64,000 nucleotides of DNA, from the NCBI GenBank assembly GCA_030782805.1, contig JARJPL010000329.1, positions 62,001 to 126,000 of the forward strand, read 5' to 3'. This DNA is from Aschersonia sp. MBC 622 (lineage: Eukaryota; Ascomycota; Sordariomycetes; Hypocreales; Clavicipitaceae). Positions 13,609-25,395 of this stretch are shown here, piece after piece. Numbering within the stretch: the first letter of the stretch is position 1; the number at the start of each line of letters is the position of its first letter. The notes under the pieces were generated by a model. The model saw only the letters and a list, made by a program, of their open reading frames with translations, did not search any database and was not told the DNA's origin. Made by a program: the position numbers and the translations under genes.

Positions 13609-15466
13609 AAACTGCTTGGAGGCGCGTAGGCAAAAAGTTAAAAGCTGGGGGAGGTTGTACTGCAGAAGCGTTGCGCTGTGGCTGGCGAGCCGCATGATGC
13701 ATCGACAGCCACTGAATCATGAGCATTGTATATAGTACATGGGGTCAAAATCTAGATTGTCGCGGCGGATGAGTGAATTTTCTCGCTCACCCTCTCGCCC
13801 ATTTCCTATCATAGCAGCAGCAGAAAAAGCAGCAGCAGCGCGGATTATTTAAGACTGCACTGGTATGCAATATGTTGTTAGCTGGGGTGGGCTTGGTCAG
13901 TGATGTGCTACTTGCCAGTGAATAAACCTTCGGTAGCGCGTGTGTAAAGTTGTTAGCGGCCCTCGAGGGCGCTAGAACAATACGTACAGTTAGTTGTTCT
14001 AGCACGAATGGACAGAGGCTAACGTGCGGGTGAAGAGATTCCGGGCACTGGCTTGCTTTCTTGATTTATCGTTGGCTACTGGTTATGAGCTTTCATAAGA
14101 TAGATGGTTGTCTCGGGGGAAAGTTGGTCTGATGCAACTCGGACGTATCTCGGGACTTGTCGTGGAGTGGCAGCTCTACACTGGTGAGGTAGGCATGTAC
14201 ATCCATGGTCGAGTCGTGCATTACAAGCTGGACGCGACGGAAGAAGCCGAGCAAGCCAGCTAAGAAAACCGTTGCAGGCAAGATGCCAAGTGTTTGCAGT
14301 CGGGTATTTCGAGACAGACTTTTTCATCCTCTTCTTTTCCTTTTTTCCGGTTCCTTTGTTTCCGCTGTGCACGAAGCGCCGGCATGCGCGGGCAGCGGAG
14401 ACACAGGCAAGGCACTTGGCATCATGGACAGGGTCATGTCTCTGCATCATGCCATCGATGCGTTGCTCAACTCGTCACCGTCCAGTCATCAATCATAACC
14501 AGCTGCTTTGGTCGTGGTGGTGCTGGTACTGGGTACAACTTGGTTGCGAGGCGCAGCCAGTGGGAGAGGCTAGGGTAGAGCCAAGGGGGGCTTTGCTTTG
14601 GCAGGCAGTGTCCACCATAGGTTGCCAAATCGGCGCCTGGTTTGGCTCTGCGTTCCGGGGTGTGGAGGGATGCCATGTCAAGGATGGGAGGAGCATGGCG
14701 GTCCTGGTTTGGGCTTTTTCTGTGATTACCTGATAGCCTCGACCCTGGGCCAGCCGGTCTTGTACGCCAGCCAGCCGACCAGCCAGACCTACGGGAGCAG
14801 AGGCAGCAGCCGCGGCGCTATGCAAATGCAAAGTTTCTGGGGGGCATGTCTTGGAGGGGGGTTCACAGCCAGGCAAATAGGGCCATATCAGTTTTTTAGT
14901 GTCCATTTTTTTCATCAAGTTTGGAGAGTCTAACCTGGTCTGGCCTGGCAGTCGTGGCGGTCCACAATCCTGGACATGATATGGCCATGGGTAAGACAAA
15001 TAGGCAACGGGGAAAACCCAGTCTTGCCAGTCTTGCCAGTCGCCAGTCAATCGCCGACCAGCCCCAGACGGGGCCTTGCTCGTCAATAATAAAGAAATAC
15101 CCGCAGGCAAAGTGGCGTTGCTCGTCTGTCGGGTACCATACGTTTTAACTACCTAGAGAGCCAGCCTTGCCTTGTTCGCAGGGCTCTGCTGTTATTGTCA
15201 GGGCTCCTCGGGCTAGCGCTGGGCTGCCAGGGTCCGCGGGGTCTGGGGTGGTTTTGGGGGCAGAAAAAGAAGGGGCTAGGTGAATCTATCACCATCTGTC
15301 TGCCAACTGCCTATCCGAATAGAAACACGAGGTGGTCAGTATGACGAGATGGACACTTGCTTCTCAAGGCATCATAGTATATTCAAAGACATTAGCTGCA
15401 AAAATTTTCCGTCTTCCCCGCGGCTGACGATTTTTTCCTCGGCTTGCAGCCGTCTTGTGCAGGAAG

Positions 15467-15499
15467 GAGGCTTGCGTGAGGCTTGCGTGAGGCTTGCGT
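15467..15499. repeat. Three 11-base tandem copies (GAGGCTTGCGT)
   Basis: Three perfect contiguous copies of GAGGCTTGCGT. No reading frame of interest covers it. Probably a slippage product. Confidence 0.85.
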
Positions 15500-16485
15500 G
15501 CAAGACAGCCAGCAAGCAATTCTTCTATCTGGCAGGCAAGCAAGAAGGGCACCCGCACTATTTAGGTAACAAATCACCTACTGATATTTATAGGTAAGTA
15601 TATGTACCCAGTAAAGGATTCGCAGCTTACTTGAGTAGCGAGATGTTTTGCAGAAAACAGATTGATTTGTATTGCTGTAAAATGACAACTGACAAAGCAA
15701 TCACCTGTGTACTGCGGTACCTGGCAACCATTATTACCTGCTTATATTATCTGGGGCAATACGTATATTTCTCATGTCTCTCTACATTATTATTATATTT
15801 CATAACCTTCAATTGCCGCATCTTATCTTTCGCGACGCGCCAGGGTGCAAGACGTGATGCGCCGACTTTGATACACTCCCTCGACTCGCAAACACGCCTC
15901 TCACGAATAGGCGGGGTTCCAAAGAGACGGACTCTCAATGCACATTGCAACGAATCCCTGCTCGCACTACCAGCGCCATCACCAGCCGGCGCGCGCCCCT
16001 TCCTGCACATCGCCCATGCCCATGCCAGCGCCAGCGAATCCCAGCAAGGTGGGCGTTGACAATTCATTTGCCCATGTATTCGATACCCAACTGCTAGTTG
16101 GTCATTGGAGCCAATTCATGATCTCTGCCATGTGTGATTGTGTGAATGTGTCAGCATGTGTGAGTCGCCTTATCCTGGCGCCCCTCTGCGACTTTCCATT
16201 TTTCAGTTTGTTATTAACGCCCACCCCCAGCCAGACACCGATGTACTCCAAACACCAACGGGTTGACTGATGCTCGACGGGTCTCCGCCTCCATCACCAG
16301 CAACCCCTAGTCGTCGCTCTGGCTGTCGCCGTTGCAGATACATACATCGATATACTAATAGAAAACCGCCCCGTAAGCCGCCCCTCCTGCGTGCGACCGG
16401 CGAATACTGTCAATCTTGTCTGATTATTCTTCATCTCGTTGATTGCATGCAGCAGCCAGCCTTGAATCTACAAGCTTGCTTGCCC

Positions 16486-16503
16486 AGGTAGGTAGGTAGG
16501 TAG
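16486..16503. repeat. GGTA tetranucleotide run
   Basis: Four GGTA units in tandem upstream of the CT-rich leader of the transcription factor. It belongs to the dispersed TAGG/CCTA word family seen elsewhere in the window. Confidence 0.75.
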
Positions 16504-17000
16504 TTGGGTACTAAGGTACGGATTACAGTCTACAGAGATGCTGCGGACCACCCGCCTAGGAAGCTCCACCCGCCGCACACCACCTCGACCCCGAAAAACC
16601 CACAGCAACACGACGCCAGCCCAGCCATCCTAAGTAGAACTGCCCTGTAGTGATGGCAGAACAAGGTACCAGCTACCTGATCTAACCTAAATAGCTTTTA
16701 CTGTTAAACTATTCGTAACTACAGGCCAATTGCTAAGTAGGTAGGCCATTTGGCCGGGGCGACCGCTGGGGCTTTCTGTCATTTCATCCGCTGGCGATGA
16801 CTGTTCTTGCGCCGGACCCTCCAAAATGGGACATTGTCTAGCAACACTCTAATCCGTACCGCCAGAACTACTGGTCACTCTGCCCTGGTCATTCTGTCCT
16901 CGGTGGTGTCGAGAATGTCTCTCTTTCTTCTTTTTCTCTTTCTCTTCCTCTCTCTCTACTAATTCTCTCTCATCTTTCCAACTCTCTACGGAATAGTAGT

Positions 17001-17888
17001 CTTCACTAAACTACCTGCACGCCTTCCCCCCTCCACTCGCCTGTGCACTCTGCAACCACCACCCTCACCACTTTGCATCCACCCCATTCGACTATCCCAC
17101 GCCCACGCCCATCAAATTAACTAACCTACCTACTTTTTTGCCTCTACCTAATCCTAATCCACGCCCATCCGCTCGCTACCCGCCATCGTTGTCTTTGGCT
17201 CTCCACCGTTGTCCTTGACTCTCCACCGTTGGACTCCCCATCCCATCTCGCCTCTTATACCATTTCACCCCTCCGACCTCCTCTCACCACACCACCGCCA
17301 TTATCCATCGCCAGCTTCTCGTCTCTCTTCACTCGTCGCCTTGTCACCTCTTATTTCTCTGGAGATCGCTCTCGTCAACCTTGTTTTTTTTACTCGCGCG
17401 GCTGCGATCCTGCGGTTCTGGGCGATTCTGCGACTTGGCGACCACCACTGCCCCCCCGCCCGCGCCTTGCCGCCAAACCCACGCACGCCCTCTCACCGTT
17501 CCTCCGGCCTCGCAACTCAAACAAAGACTTTTGGCCACCCGACGCCCCAGCTCGAGTTCCGCGACTAATTCGACGTACGCTGCGCACTTACGCTGTCATT
17601 GCCGCCGCTTGTACTCCATCAGCTCGCGCCTGCGCCTGCGCCTGCGCCTGCACCCGTCTTGCACTACTCGATCGATCTCGCCCGCTTCTCGAGCGACCCG
17701 TCCACACACCTCTCCAAACGTCGCCGCCGCCGCCGACGCCGTCATCGTCATTCGCCTCGCTGGTCGCGACATACGCATGAATATTGCCCTTCGTACTGCC
17801 TCCATCGGCCTCTGCTGCTGCCATATCCTTCCGCTTCTGCCACTCTGGTAGGGGCACCAGTGGCCTCTCCCCGCTGCCGCACGGCAAC
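17001..17888 (+). promoter_or_regulatory. CT/C-rich leader of the Zn2Cys6 gene, with one uORF
   Basis: From about 16915 the plus strand becomes strongly pyrimidine-rich, as in fungal promoters and transcript leaders, and stays C-rich to the start codon at 17889. I see no ATG from 17001 until 17777. That ATG opens a 24-codon frame (17777-17851) which stops 37 bases before the main ATG, a position suited to translational control. The long frames covering this stretch in several phases are by-products of C-rich sequence with few stop codons. The transcription start is unknown. Confidence 0.55.
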
Positions 17889-20800
17889 ATGTCCGCTGGC
17901 CAGCCTCTACTGAATCTTCCACCCCATTTCCAGCATGCTGCCCACCCCCATCTTGGACACGATTCCCATCTGCAACCAGGCATGAACGATAGCTCCGCGT
18001 TTTCTCACGGTCCTAGCTCAAGCCCCTTCACCTCTGCCATGGACCCCTCTCAGTATGGTGACTTTGCTTTTGCCTATGCCAACATGTCGGGCATGACGGA
18101 CCAGTCCGCTTCTGCCTTTGAAGACCCTTCTGGCTCCGATCACTTTTCCCTCCATTCTACCATGGCTCCGGCTTCTGTGAGCAGTGCCAATATGAACTCA
18201 CTGACAGTAGCTCCCAACTCTAGCTTTGCTATTGACCCCTCTGCCTTTAGCGCTGCTGGTATCGACACCATTCCCGACGAAACTGCCTCTGTTGATAGGC
18301 CTTCTCCCAGCCACGCCTCAGCCGGAGACAATGCAAACGACGATTTTGGCTCGTCCGGTGCTGGACGTGCCGACGGAACTGATCTCGGCAAGAGCAAGAT
18401 CGACAAAGCTGAGACGCCTGCATGGAGCGAGCTCAAAACAAAGGCCGGCAAGGATCGAAAGCGTCTGCCGCTGGCCTGCATCGCCTGCCGCCGCAAAAAG
18501 ATTCGCTGCTCTGGTGAAAAACCGGCCTGCAAACACTGCCTGCGCTCCAGAATACCCTGTGTCTACAAGGTCACCAGTCGCAAGGCTGCGCCCCGCACCG
18601 ACTACATGGCCATGCTTGACAAGCGGCTCAAGCGCATGGAGGAACGCATCATCAAGTATGTTCCTAAATCCGATCAGGACAGCCTTGCTCCCGTAACTCG
18701 TGCCGTCGTCAAACCTGCAATACCTGGTACCACCGCCGCCAGCAAGGTTGCCGCCAAGAAACGCCGCGCCGATGAAGCCTTTTCTCCAGATCTTGAATCT
18801 TGGGTGAATGGAGCGTCCAAATCCAAATTCGGCAACGGCGACGCCCCTCCTCTCATGGCCGCCGACTCTCAAGAAAAAGAAGAGAACAAACTAATTCGCG
18901 AAGGAATCGATGCCCTACCCTCAAAAGAGATTCAACAACACCTTGCCGAAGTCTTCTTTGATAGCGTGTACGGGCAAGCGTATCACCTACTACATAAGCC
19001 AAGCTTTATGCGCAGGCTAAAGTCGGTCCCTCAAATTGCCCCTTTGCTCGATGAATATACTGACTGATATTCACTTAGGAGCAACTCTCTGCCCCCCGTT
19101 CTCGTGCTCTCCGTTTGTGCTGTATCTGCCAGATTCTCAACGAATCCCAAACTGCCACTTACATCGCGACCATTCCTTCGAGGAGAGGAATGGGCACAGC
19201 ACGCTAGAGACATATGCACCAAACACTACGAGTGGCCAAGCATGACCATTTTAACATGTCTGCTAATACTCGGCCTTCATGAATTCGGCACATGCCACGG
19301 TGGCCGGAGTTGGGCACTTGGCGGACAAGCTATTCGCATGGCATACGCTCTGCAGCTGCACAAAGACCTTGACTATGACCCTCAAAGCAAAGGACTCAAA
19401 GTGTCTCTCAGCTTTGTCGATCGAGAAATTCGGAGACGCATCATGTGGGCCTGCTTCCTGATGGACCGATTTACTTCGTCTGGCACAGACCGCCCCATGT
19501 TCATATCTGACGACTCTCTGACCATCCCGCTACCCGTGAGCGAACGTTGCTTTCAATTGGACATGCCCGCACAAACAGAACTTCTCGACGGTAGACCAGG
19601 ACCGCCCGCTGTGGAGGGTCAAGCTGCAGATACTGATGTCCGCAGCAACATGGGACCGTCAGCTTTCTTCATCCGTGGCCTTGCTTTGTGGGGCCGCATC
19701 GTCACCTACTACAATCACGGCGGTAAAGACCGAGAACAATTCGCCCAGTGGGATGAGCGCTCGCAATACTCGAAGCTTGTGCGTGACGCCGAAGAACTGC
19801 TCCGCAACCTGCCGGCGCAGTTGCAATACTCCAAGGAAAACCTCGAACTGCAAATCACTGAGAGAACCGCTGCTCAATACCTGTTTATGCACATGACTAT
19901 ACATCAATGCTTGCTCTACGTTTGTCAAGCAGCTATGAGCAGCCACCAGTCTAACACGGAAGCGCCAAAGGAATTCATCCCTCGTCTGACGGGCAAGACC
20001 TTCCATGCAGCCAACAGCATCTCTCAGTTACTAAAGGACTCCGATGAACGCCAGTGCTTCGTGTCTGCACCGTTTGCAGGATATTGTGCTTTCTCGTCGT
20101 CGTCGGTGCAGATATACGGGATGGTCTCTGGAAACCCGAAGCTTAAAGCAGCCGCCGAGGTCCACCTTGCCATCAATATCACATACTTGAAGAAAATGAT
20201 GAAGTACTGGGGCATGTTCCACTGGATGGTGGACGACATTCGACGCCAATACAAGAACGCCTACGATGCCTCTCGACGACCCGGTGTAAACGGCGCCATG
20301 CAAAGTAAACAACCGCTGCTGCAGTACGCGGATTGGTTTAACCGCTACCCTTCTGGTGTGTCCAACGTTGATTCCATGGATCCAAACTTGCCCAGACGCA
20401 CCAGTAGTGGAGAGGATGCCGTTTTGGAGCAAAAGCCAGAGTTGCACTCTGTCGGAGAGTTTCTGGAAAACCTGTCGCCTGCCTCCCATGCCGTGGATGG
20501 TAAAGACCCTAGTAAGACACCAATGCAAAAGCGAAAGACACTTTCTCTCAAGAAGAACCCTACTGGTGTCACACCTCCCAACAAGACGGATCAGCCTACC
20601 CCTGAAGCGCGGCAAGCTTCTGCCGCGCTTACCCCTTGCAGAGCTTCAGACCAATCCGGCGGCACCCCTCGCATGCAGGTTGACCAGCGCAAATTCTCGA
20701 ACCCTGGTAATGCGCAGCCTCCTATGTCATTCAACACGCATAGCATGCCTGCTCAATCGCAGGCATACATGTCCAGCATGTCCCCCATCAGCCCTAACAA

Positions 20801-21284
20801 TATGGCGACGTACCCTCCACAGCCACAGATGCCATTTTTTGCCGATATCGTGCCTCTTGGCATGGGAGGTCAAGACGCCGGACTTCCTCAGCAAATGTTT
20901 AGTATCGTACCAGGTGGCATGAATGCGCCACCGCAAGAAAACACCAACGGATGGCAGGGGATGCCCAACGGTGCCCACAACCCGCGCCAAGGCTCGGCAG
21001 CTGCACCAAAGAATGAGAATGCCGCCATGAACCAGCAACGACATCCGTCTCAGCAGCAGAACCCCATGACTGCGCCGACAATGAATATTTTCAACTCTGC
21101 GCCAGATAGCTCGTGGTTCATGGGATACGATATGGAGCAACCGGAGATGAATCAAGACATGAACATGACCAGTAGCAACATGGACGGGTTCGGCATCTTT
21201 GCTGGGGGCAATAGTGGCAACCCCGCAAACGGCAGTGGCATGCCGCAAAACCACATGGGTGGTGGACTGCAGCATGGCATGTAA
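17889..21284 (+). CDS. Zn2Cys6 transcription factor with fungal-specific TF domain
   Basis: Predicted nuclear DNA-binding regulator of 1112 residues in two exons, 17889-19021 and 19079-21284. The 57-base intron (GTCGGT...CTGAC...TTAG) joins in phase to give FMRRLKSNSLPPVLVLS. The start is the ATG of MSAGQPLL, the first in frame after stop-rich upstream sequence. The binuclear cluster has cysteines at 197, 200, 207, 214, 217 and 224 (CX2CX6CX6CX2CX6C), followed by a basic linker and a short coiled segment (MLDKRLKRMEERI). Exon 2 carries the fungal-specific middle homology region, including GGRSWALGGQAIRMA and DREIRRRIMWACFLMDR. The last 350 residues are Met-, Gln- and Asn-rich, resembling an activation domain. 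I cannot assign it to a named regulator or its targets. Confidence 0.9.
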
Positions 21285-22017
21285 ACCTTCAACAGCATAT
21301 ATGCTTCGGCGAGCAACATGTCAACAGAATGAATGGAGGTTTCGACCAGAGATGCCATTCTTTTTGTGGTTTTTTGCTCTCTCAAAAATCACCACGTATA
21401 TCATTACAGAAAACATTACGGGCGGATATCATTTGATTACAGTTTCGGGCAGGAAGTTTGTTTGTGTTTGCTGGTGGCGCAGCCTCATAGGTTTCCTTTC
21501 TTTCCCTCTTTATATCTCTTTGCGCGTCCATAATCCTTCGATTCCCCCCCTCGCATCTATTTGCGCTGTGGGCAGGCGACTTGTCGGATTTCTTGAATTG
21601 CTTTTGGGGGGTTGGGTGGAGGGGGGAGATAGAGAGAGGTTGGACTGATTTTGAATTCCCCCTTGTTCATATATTAATGGAAATAAAGAAGAAGAAAAAG
21701 AAGAAGAACCCGAGAGGTGATGGGTGGGATGGTCTCAGAGACTCGAAAGCATATGATGATTAAATAAATACCAATAACTTTTTTCGGACGCTTTTTATCA
21801 AGAGAGAGATTTGATGTGTGTAATGAAGATCTTTTGACAGAATGGAACAGTGAGATTGAAATTTGTTGATGCGCCCTTTGCAATGAACCTTTGCTCCTTT
21901 TTCTAAGGCTGTATGTACAGTTGCTCCATTGAGCGAGATAAATGAAAACCAGTGTGGACAACGAGGTAAAAGAGAAAGACAAAACAGAGTACAGGCATGC
22001 CACAGACGTTGAACTAT
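21285..22017. other. Convergent intergenic region
   Basis: 3' region between the transcription factor and KRI1, which converge here. It is T-rich on the plus strand after 21350 and contains an AAAGAAG-type purine run near 21684-21710. No gene was found. Confidence 0.5.
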
Positions 22018-24073
22018 TTACGCTTCTGTCTCGGCCACCTTTTTGCTCTTGGAGCGCTTCCTCTTCTTCTTGCCCGCTTGCTCACCCTCTTCACGCGCGC
22101 CCTCGACGACGTTGCCTGTGCCGGCGCTTTCATGCTTTCCCCTCCTCCGCTGCTGCTGCTGCGAACCACTGCCCTCGCCTTCGGCCCCGCCCTCCTCAGC
22201 AAACCGCTCAAAGCCAAACGTCGGCCCCGTGCGCTCGTAATCCCTGCCAAACACGTCGCGGCGCCACTGCCGGAGGCGGGCCTTTTTCCCGAGGTGTTTG
22301 CGGTCGCGACGCTTCTTCTCGTCGTCGCGAAAGGAGGCGAACTTTTTGAGCCCGGCGTACTCGTTGAGGACCTTGTCAGAGGGCGCGAGGAGAATGTCGC
22401 GCGCCGTCATGCCAAAGGATTGGGGCGACGTCTCGCGGTACCGAAAGGGTTGGACCGCGGTGGTGGTGGGGGAGGAGGCGGAGGCGGAGGCGAGGCGGGC
22501 GGAGTCGCGGAGGAGGTCGTGTTCGGTGAGCTCCATCTTGGCGTCGACGAGGGCTTCGAGTTTGGCGCGCTCTTTTTTGGATTTCTTCTGGGCTTCAATG
22601 CGCTCTTTCTTTATGTCGGCCGTCTTGCGCTTCTTCTTGACGGGGGCAGCCTCTTCTTCGTCTTCTTCTTGCTCCTCCTCGGCGTCGCTTAGTGCAAACT
22701 TTGCCTTAATCTCTTCGCTCTCGAAGTCGGGCACAATGTCGTTAATCTCAATATCATCGTCCCACTTTGGCTTCTTGGGCTTGCTCTTCTTGGAGAACCG
22801 TCCCGCCGCCGCGTCTTCGGGATCCAAGTCGGCGCCGCCGGCGACCATGTCGTCGTCCTTTACGGCATAGTAATCGTCGCCGAAGCGCTTTCGCATTTCC
22901 TCCTCCCAGTTATCATTGTCCCACGCGCCGTCCAGGAAGCTCATCCATTCCGCGTCTGACAGCTCCTTGCCGACCGCGCCGGCAGCCTGCTTGATCTTGC
23001 GCAGCTTCTCCTCGGCCTCTTCGAGCTTGAGCTTGCGTAAACGGGCCTTTTCCTCGCTGCGCCCCTTCTTCTCTTCGACCTTGTGCTCCTTTTGGAGCTC
23101 GCGCAGGCGCTTGCGGCCCGTGACTTCCTCGCGGCGCACGGAGCGGGAGCTGGTGACATCACGCGCGTACGAGCGCAGGACCTCTTTGCTCTTTTCGGGA
23201 TCTTCAAAGCGCATGTTGTACGCTTGCTCAAACTCGTCAGCACCGTCATCTTCCTCGCCGTCGTCAGACTCGAAGGCCTTCCAGCGGCCGCCTTCCTCGC
23301 CGACCCAGGCCCTGGCGGCCATGAAGTTGGACAGGAAGGTCTCGGGGTCCTTGTCGGCATTGCCAATATCGGGCCCGGAAATCTTGATCTTGCCCGACCG
23401 TGAGGGGTGAACGCCATTGGAAGACTTGGCCGACGCATCATCCGACTTTTTCTTCATCATGAACGCATCGTCATCGTCTGAGTCGCTGTGCGCCTCCGCG
23501 CCCTTCACGCCAGAAAGAAATTCCTCCTTGGCTGCTTCTTGTTCTTGTTCATATGTCTGGGGTGGCTCGTCGTCGTCTTCCGCTCCAATATCTCCCCGCA
23601 GAAGCTTTTCTCGGTGGTAGTCGCGGAGAAAGACGGGCTTTTCCTTCTTGTCCTTCTTGGTGTCGGCAGTATGGTCTTCGGGCTTATAGAACGTCTGGTC
23701 TTTGTCATAGACTCGGGGATCCTTGTTCTTGATAGCTTGTAGAGTGGCGGAAATCTGGGCGTCGAGATCTTCAGTCGCCAGAAATCCATTTTCATCCTCG
23801 GTCTCATCGTCGGAAGAGTCTTCATCATCCTCTTGGTCGTTTTTGAATTTCTCTTCGACTGTGTAGTGTGTTAGCTAATCGTCATATCAATTCTAGAAGG
23901 AAAAAATTCGTACGTCTATGTCTTTCTTCTCTCTTCTTGTTGTGTTCAAAGCGACGAGCGAACTCTTCGTTTACTTTGAAGCCAGACTCGGCCGTCCCGC
24001 CATCGTCGGAGTCAGCATCCGAGTCATCGAGCAAATTGTGCTTTGCTGCCTTTGACTCCTTTAAAGGTGCCAT
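22018..24073 (-). CDS. Kri1-like ribosome biogenesis protein
   Basis: Nucleolar protein needed for 40S ribosomal subunit assembly in yeast, where it partners Krr1. Two exons, 24073-23914 and 23858-22018, separated by a 55-base intron (GTACGA...GCTAAC...ACAG); the joined frame encodes 666 residues starting MAPLKESKAAKH. The N-terminal part is highly acidic. The conserved PVFLRDYHREKLLRGD block is near residue 125, and the C-terminal Kri1 domain (RYRETSPQSFGMTARDILLA through KKARLRQWRRDVFG) is near 525-590. The tail is Lys/Arg-rich. It is divergent from the Rab5-type gene 518 bases away and convergent with the transcription factor. Length is close to the 591 residues of yeast Kri1. Confidence 0.93.
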
Positions 24074-24591
24074 AGATTCAAGCGATACCACCGGGAATCC
24101 GGGTCGTTGAAGCAAATTGTGCGCCGAAACGTAGGGATTTTGAGTTCGAGAGCTTGCTTGATTGTATGCGCCCAGACGGTCCACCGCTTTGGGTATTTTT
24201 TTTTCTACAGCTGCATTCTCTGCCGCTCGAAACTTTTTGGCGGGGCCTAGGTTGCAAGCCACGGTAATGGGCCAACTTTCTGCCGAAGTTCTGAGATGGA
24301 AGCCTGCTTCTGCCCCGCCACTTGTAGTGGCTGTGGACATGTGGCTGGGCTTCCGCTGGATGATGCCCAGCGCAAAACACTCGCTCAGTCGTCATCGCTC
24401 CTCAGCCTCTGTCCTTCTCGCGCCTATCATCACGACATCCACGACTTGCGACGGAAGGCTATCCTTGCAACTGCCGTTCATCTGCATCCGAAAACCCGCA
24501 ACTCCTCTCTCGAATTTTATCGCTTTAGCTTTGCCTATACATTCGGACGACGCTCGACACATTTGCCCGCCTGTCGGACGATCCTGCAACG
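24074..24591. promoter_or_regulatory. Shared intergenic region, KRI1 / Rab5
   Basis: The two start codons point away from each other across 518 bases, so the promoters of KRI1 and the Rab5-type gene must both lie here. No specific binding site was identified with confidence. Confidence 0.5.
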
Positions 24592-25395
24592 ATGGCTGAT
24601 TCTGCAAATGGTCCCAAGCCCAGCAGCAGCGTCAAGCTGGTGCTTCTCGGTGAAGCGGCCGTGGGAAAGGTGACTAATATGTAACTGCTACTGTCCTAAT
24701 CAATAAATACTAATTTGAACAGTCTTCGTTGGTCCTGCGTTTCGTCAACAACGACTTCCAGGAAAATAAAGAGCCCACCATCGGTGGTAAGTGGCATCTC
24801 CCTTATCATTATACATACACGCCTAACAACTCATTCAGCGGCATTTTTGACCCAAAAATGCAACTTGCCTACGCGGACCATCAAGTTCGAGATCTGGGAC
24901 ACCGCTGGTCAGGAACGATTCGCCTCCCTTGCCCCCATGTACTACCGAAATGCGCAGGCTGCTCTGGTTGTCTACGACATCACAAAACCAACGTCGCTCA
25001 TCAAAGCTAAGCACTGGGTTGCTGAATTGCAACGACAAGCTTCTCCTGGAATTGTGATTGCGCTCGTCGGCAACAAGCTCGATCTTGCGAGCGAATCTGC
25101 CAGCGGCGACAATGGCGACGACGGCGACGACTCGGGTGACGCCCGCAAGGTACCCACAGATGAAGCCAAGGCTTACGCGGAAGAGGAGAGCTTGCTGTTT
25201 TTCGAGACCAGTGCCAAGACTGGTGTGAATGTGTCGGAGGTGTTCACAGCCATTGCCAACGCAATCCCAGAGACCTCTTTAAAGAGCGCGCGGGGCGCCG
25301 GCACCACCAACACGGCCAGTCGCCCCGGAGATGAGCAGAGAGTCAACCTCGGAAATGCGCAAGAGGCCGGGTCGAAGGATGGATGTGCTTGTTGA
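24592..25395 (+). CDS. Rab5-family GTPase (Ypt5/Vps21)
   Basis: Small GTPase of early endosomes that controls endosome fusion and vacuolar sorting. Three exons, 24592-24669, 24723-24786 and 24839-25395, give 232 residues. The 53- and 52-base introns are canonical. The P-loop is GEAAVGKSS (20-28), the effector region ends TIGAAF (45-50), switch II is WDTAGQERF (67-75), the guanine-specificity motif is NKLD (126-129), and ETSAKTG follows. IGAAF and YYRNAQAALVVYDIT are typical of Rab5. The C-terminus ends CAC, a geranylgeranylation signal. An acidic Gly/Asp insert (SGDNGDDGDDSGD) sits between NKLD and SAK. Divergent from KRI1. Confidence 0.95.

Larger units (their letters stand above)
1784..17000. 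other. About 15 kb gene-poor tract
   Basis: I found no reading frame here with a recognisable domain, sustained codon bias, or exons that join through plausible splice sites; the frames present are short, overlapping and low in information. CpG is not depleted and base composition looks mixed, so this is not an obvious RIP-mutated transposon graveyard. It contains short tandem repeats (4858-4929, 7630-7649, 13555-13608, 15467-15499, 16486-16503), runs of ten or more G (about 2517 and 7379), and two copies of a GTACGGAGTA word. It may be regulatory sequence or host non-coding transcripts for the transcription factor downstream, or hold lineage-specific genes I cannot recognise. Confidence 0.5.

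Noticed and set aside
14493..15110. 205-residue minus frame in the gene-poor tract
   Set aside because: No domain, no sustained codon bias, Trp/Gln/Pro-rich and without splice partners; likely a chance frame.
16270..16491. Short frame with SGCRRCR, reminiscent of a Zn2Cys6 start
   Set aside because: The remaining cysteines are wrongly spaced, no donor GT follows to link to another exon, and the frame ends soon after.
1784..17000. RIP-degraded transposon relics
   Set aside because: CpG is retained, AT content is moderate, and no transposase or reverse transcriptase fragment could be recognised by eye.
17209..17851. Three long overlapping plus-strand frames before the transcription factor
   Set aside because: They are Ser/Pro/Arg-rich in all phases because the DNA is C-rich with few stops; most lack an ATG and none shows a domain.
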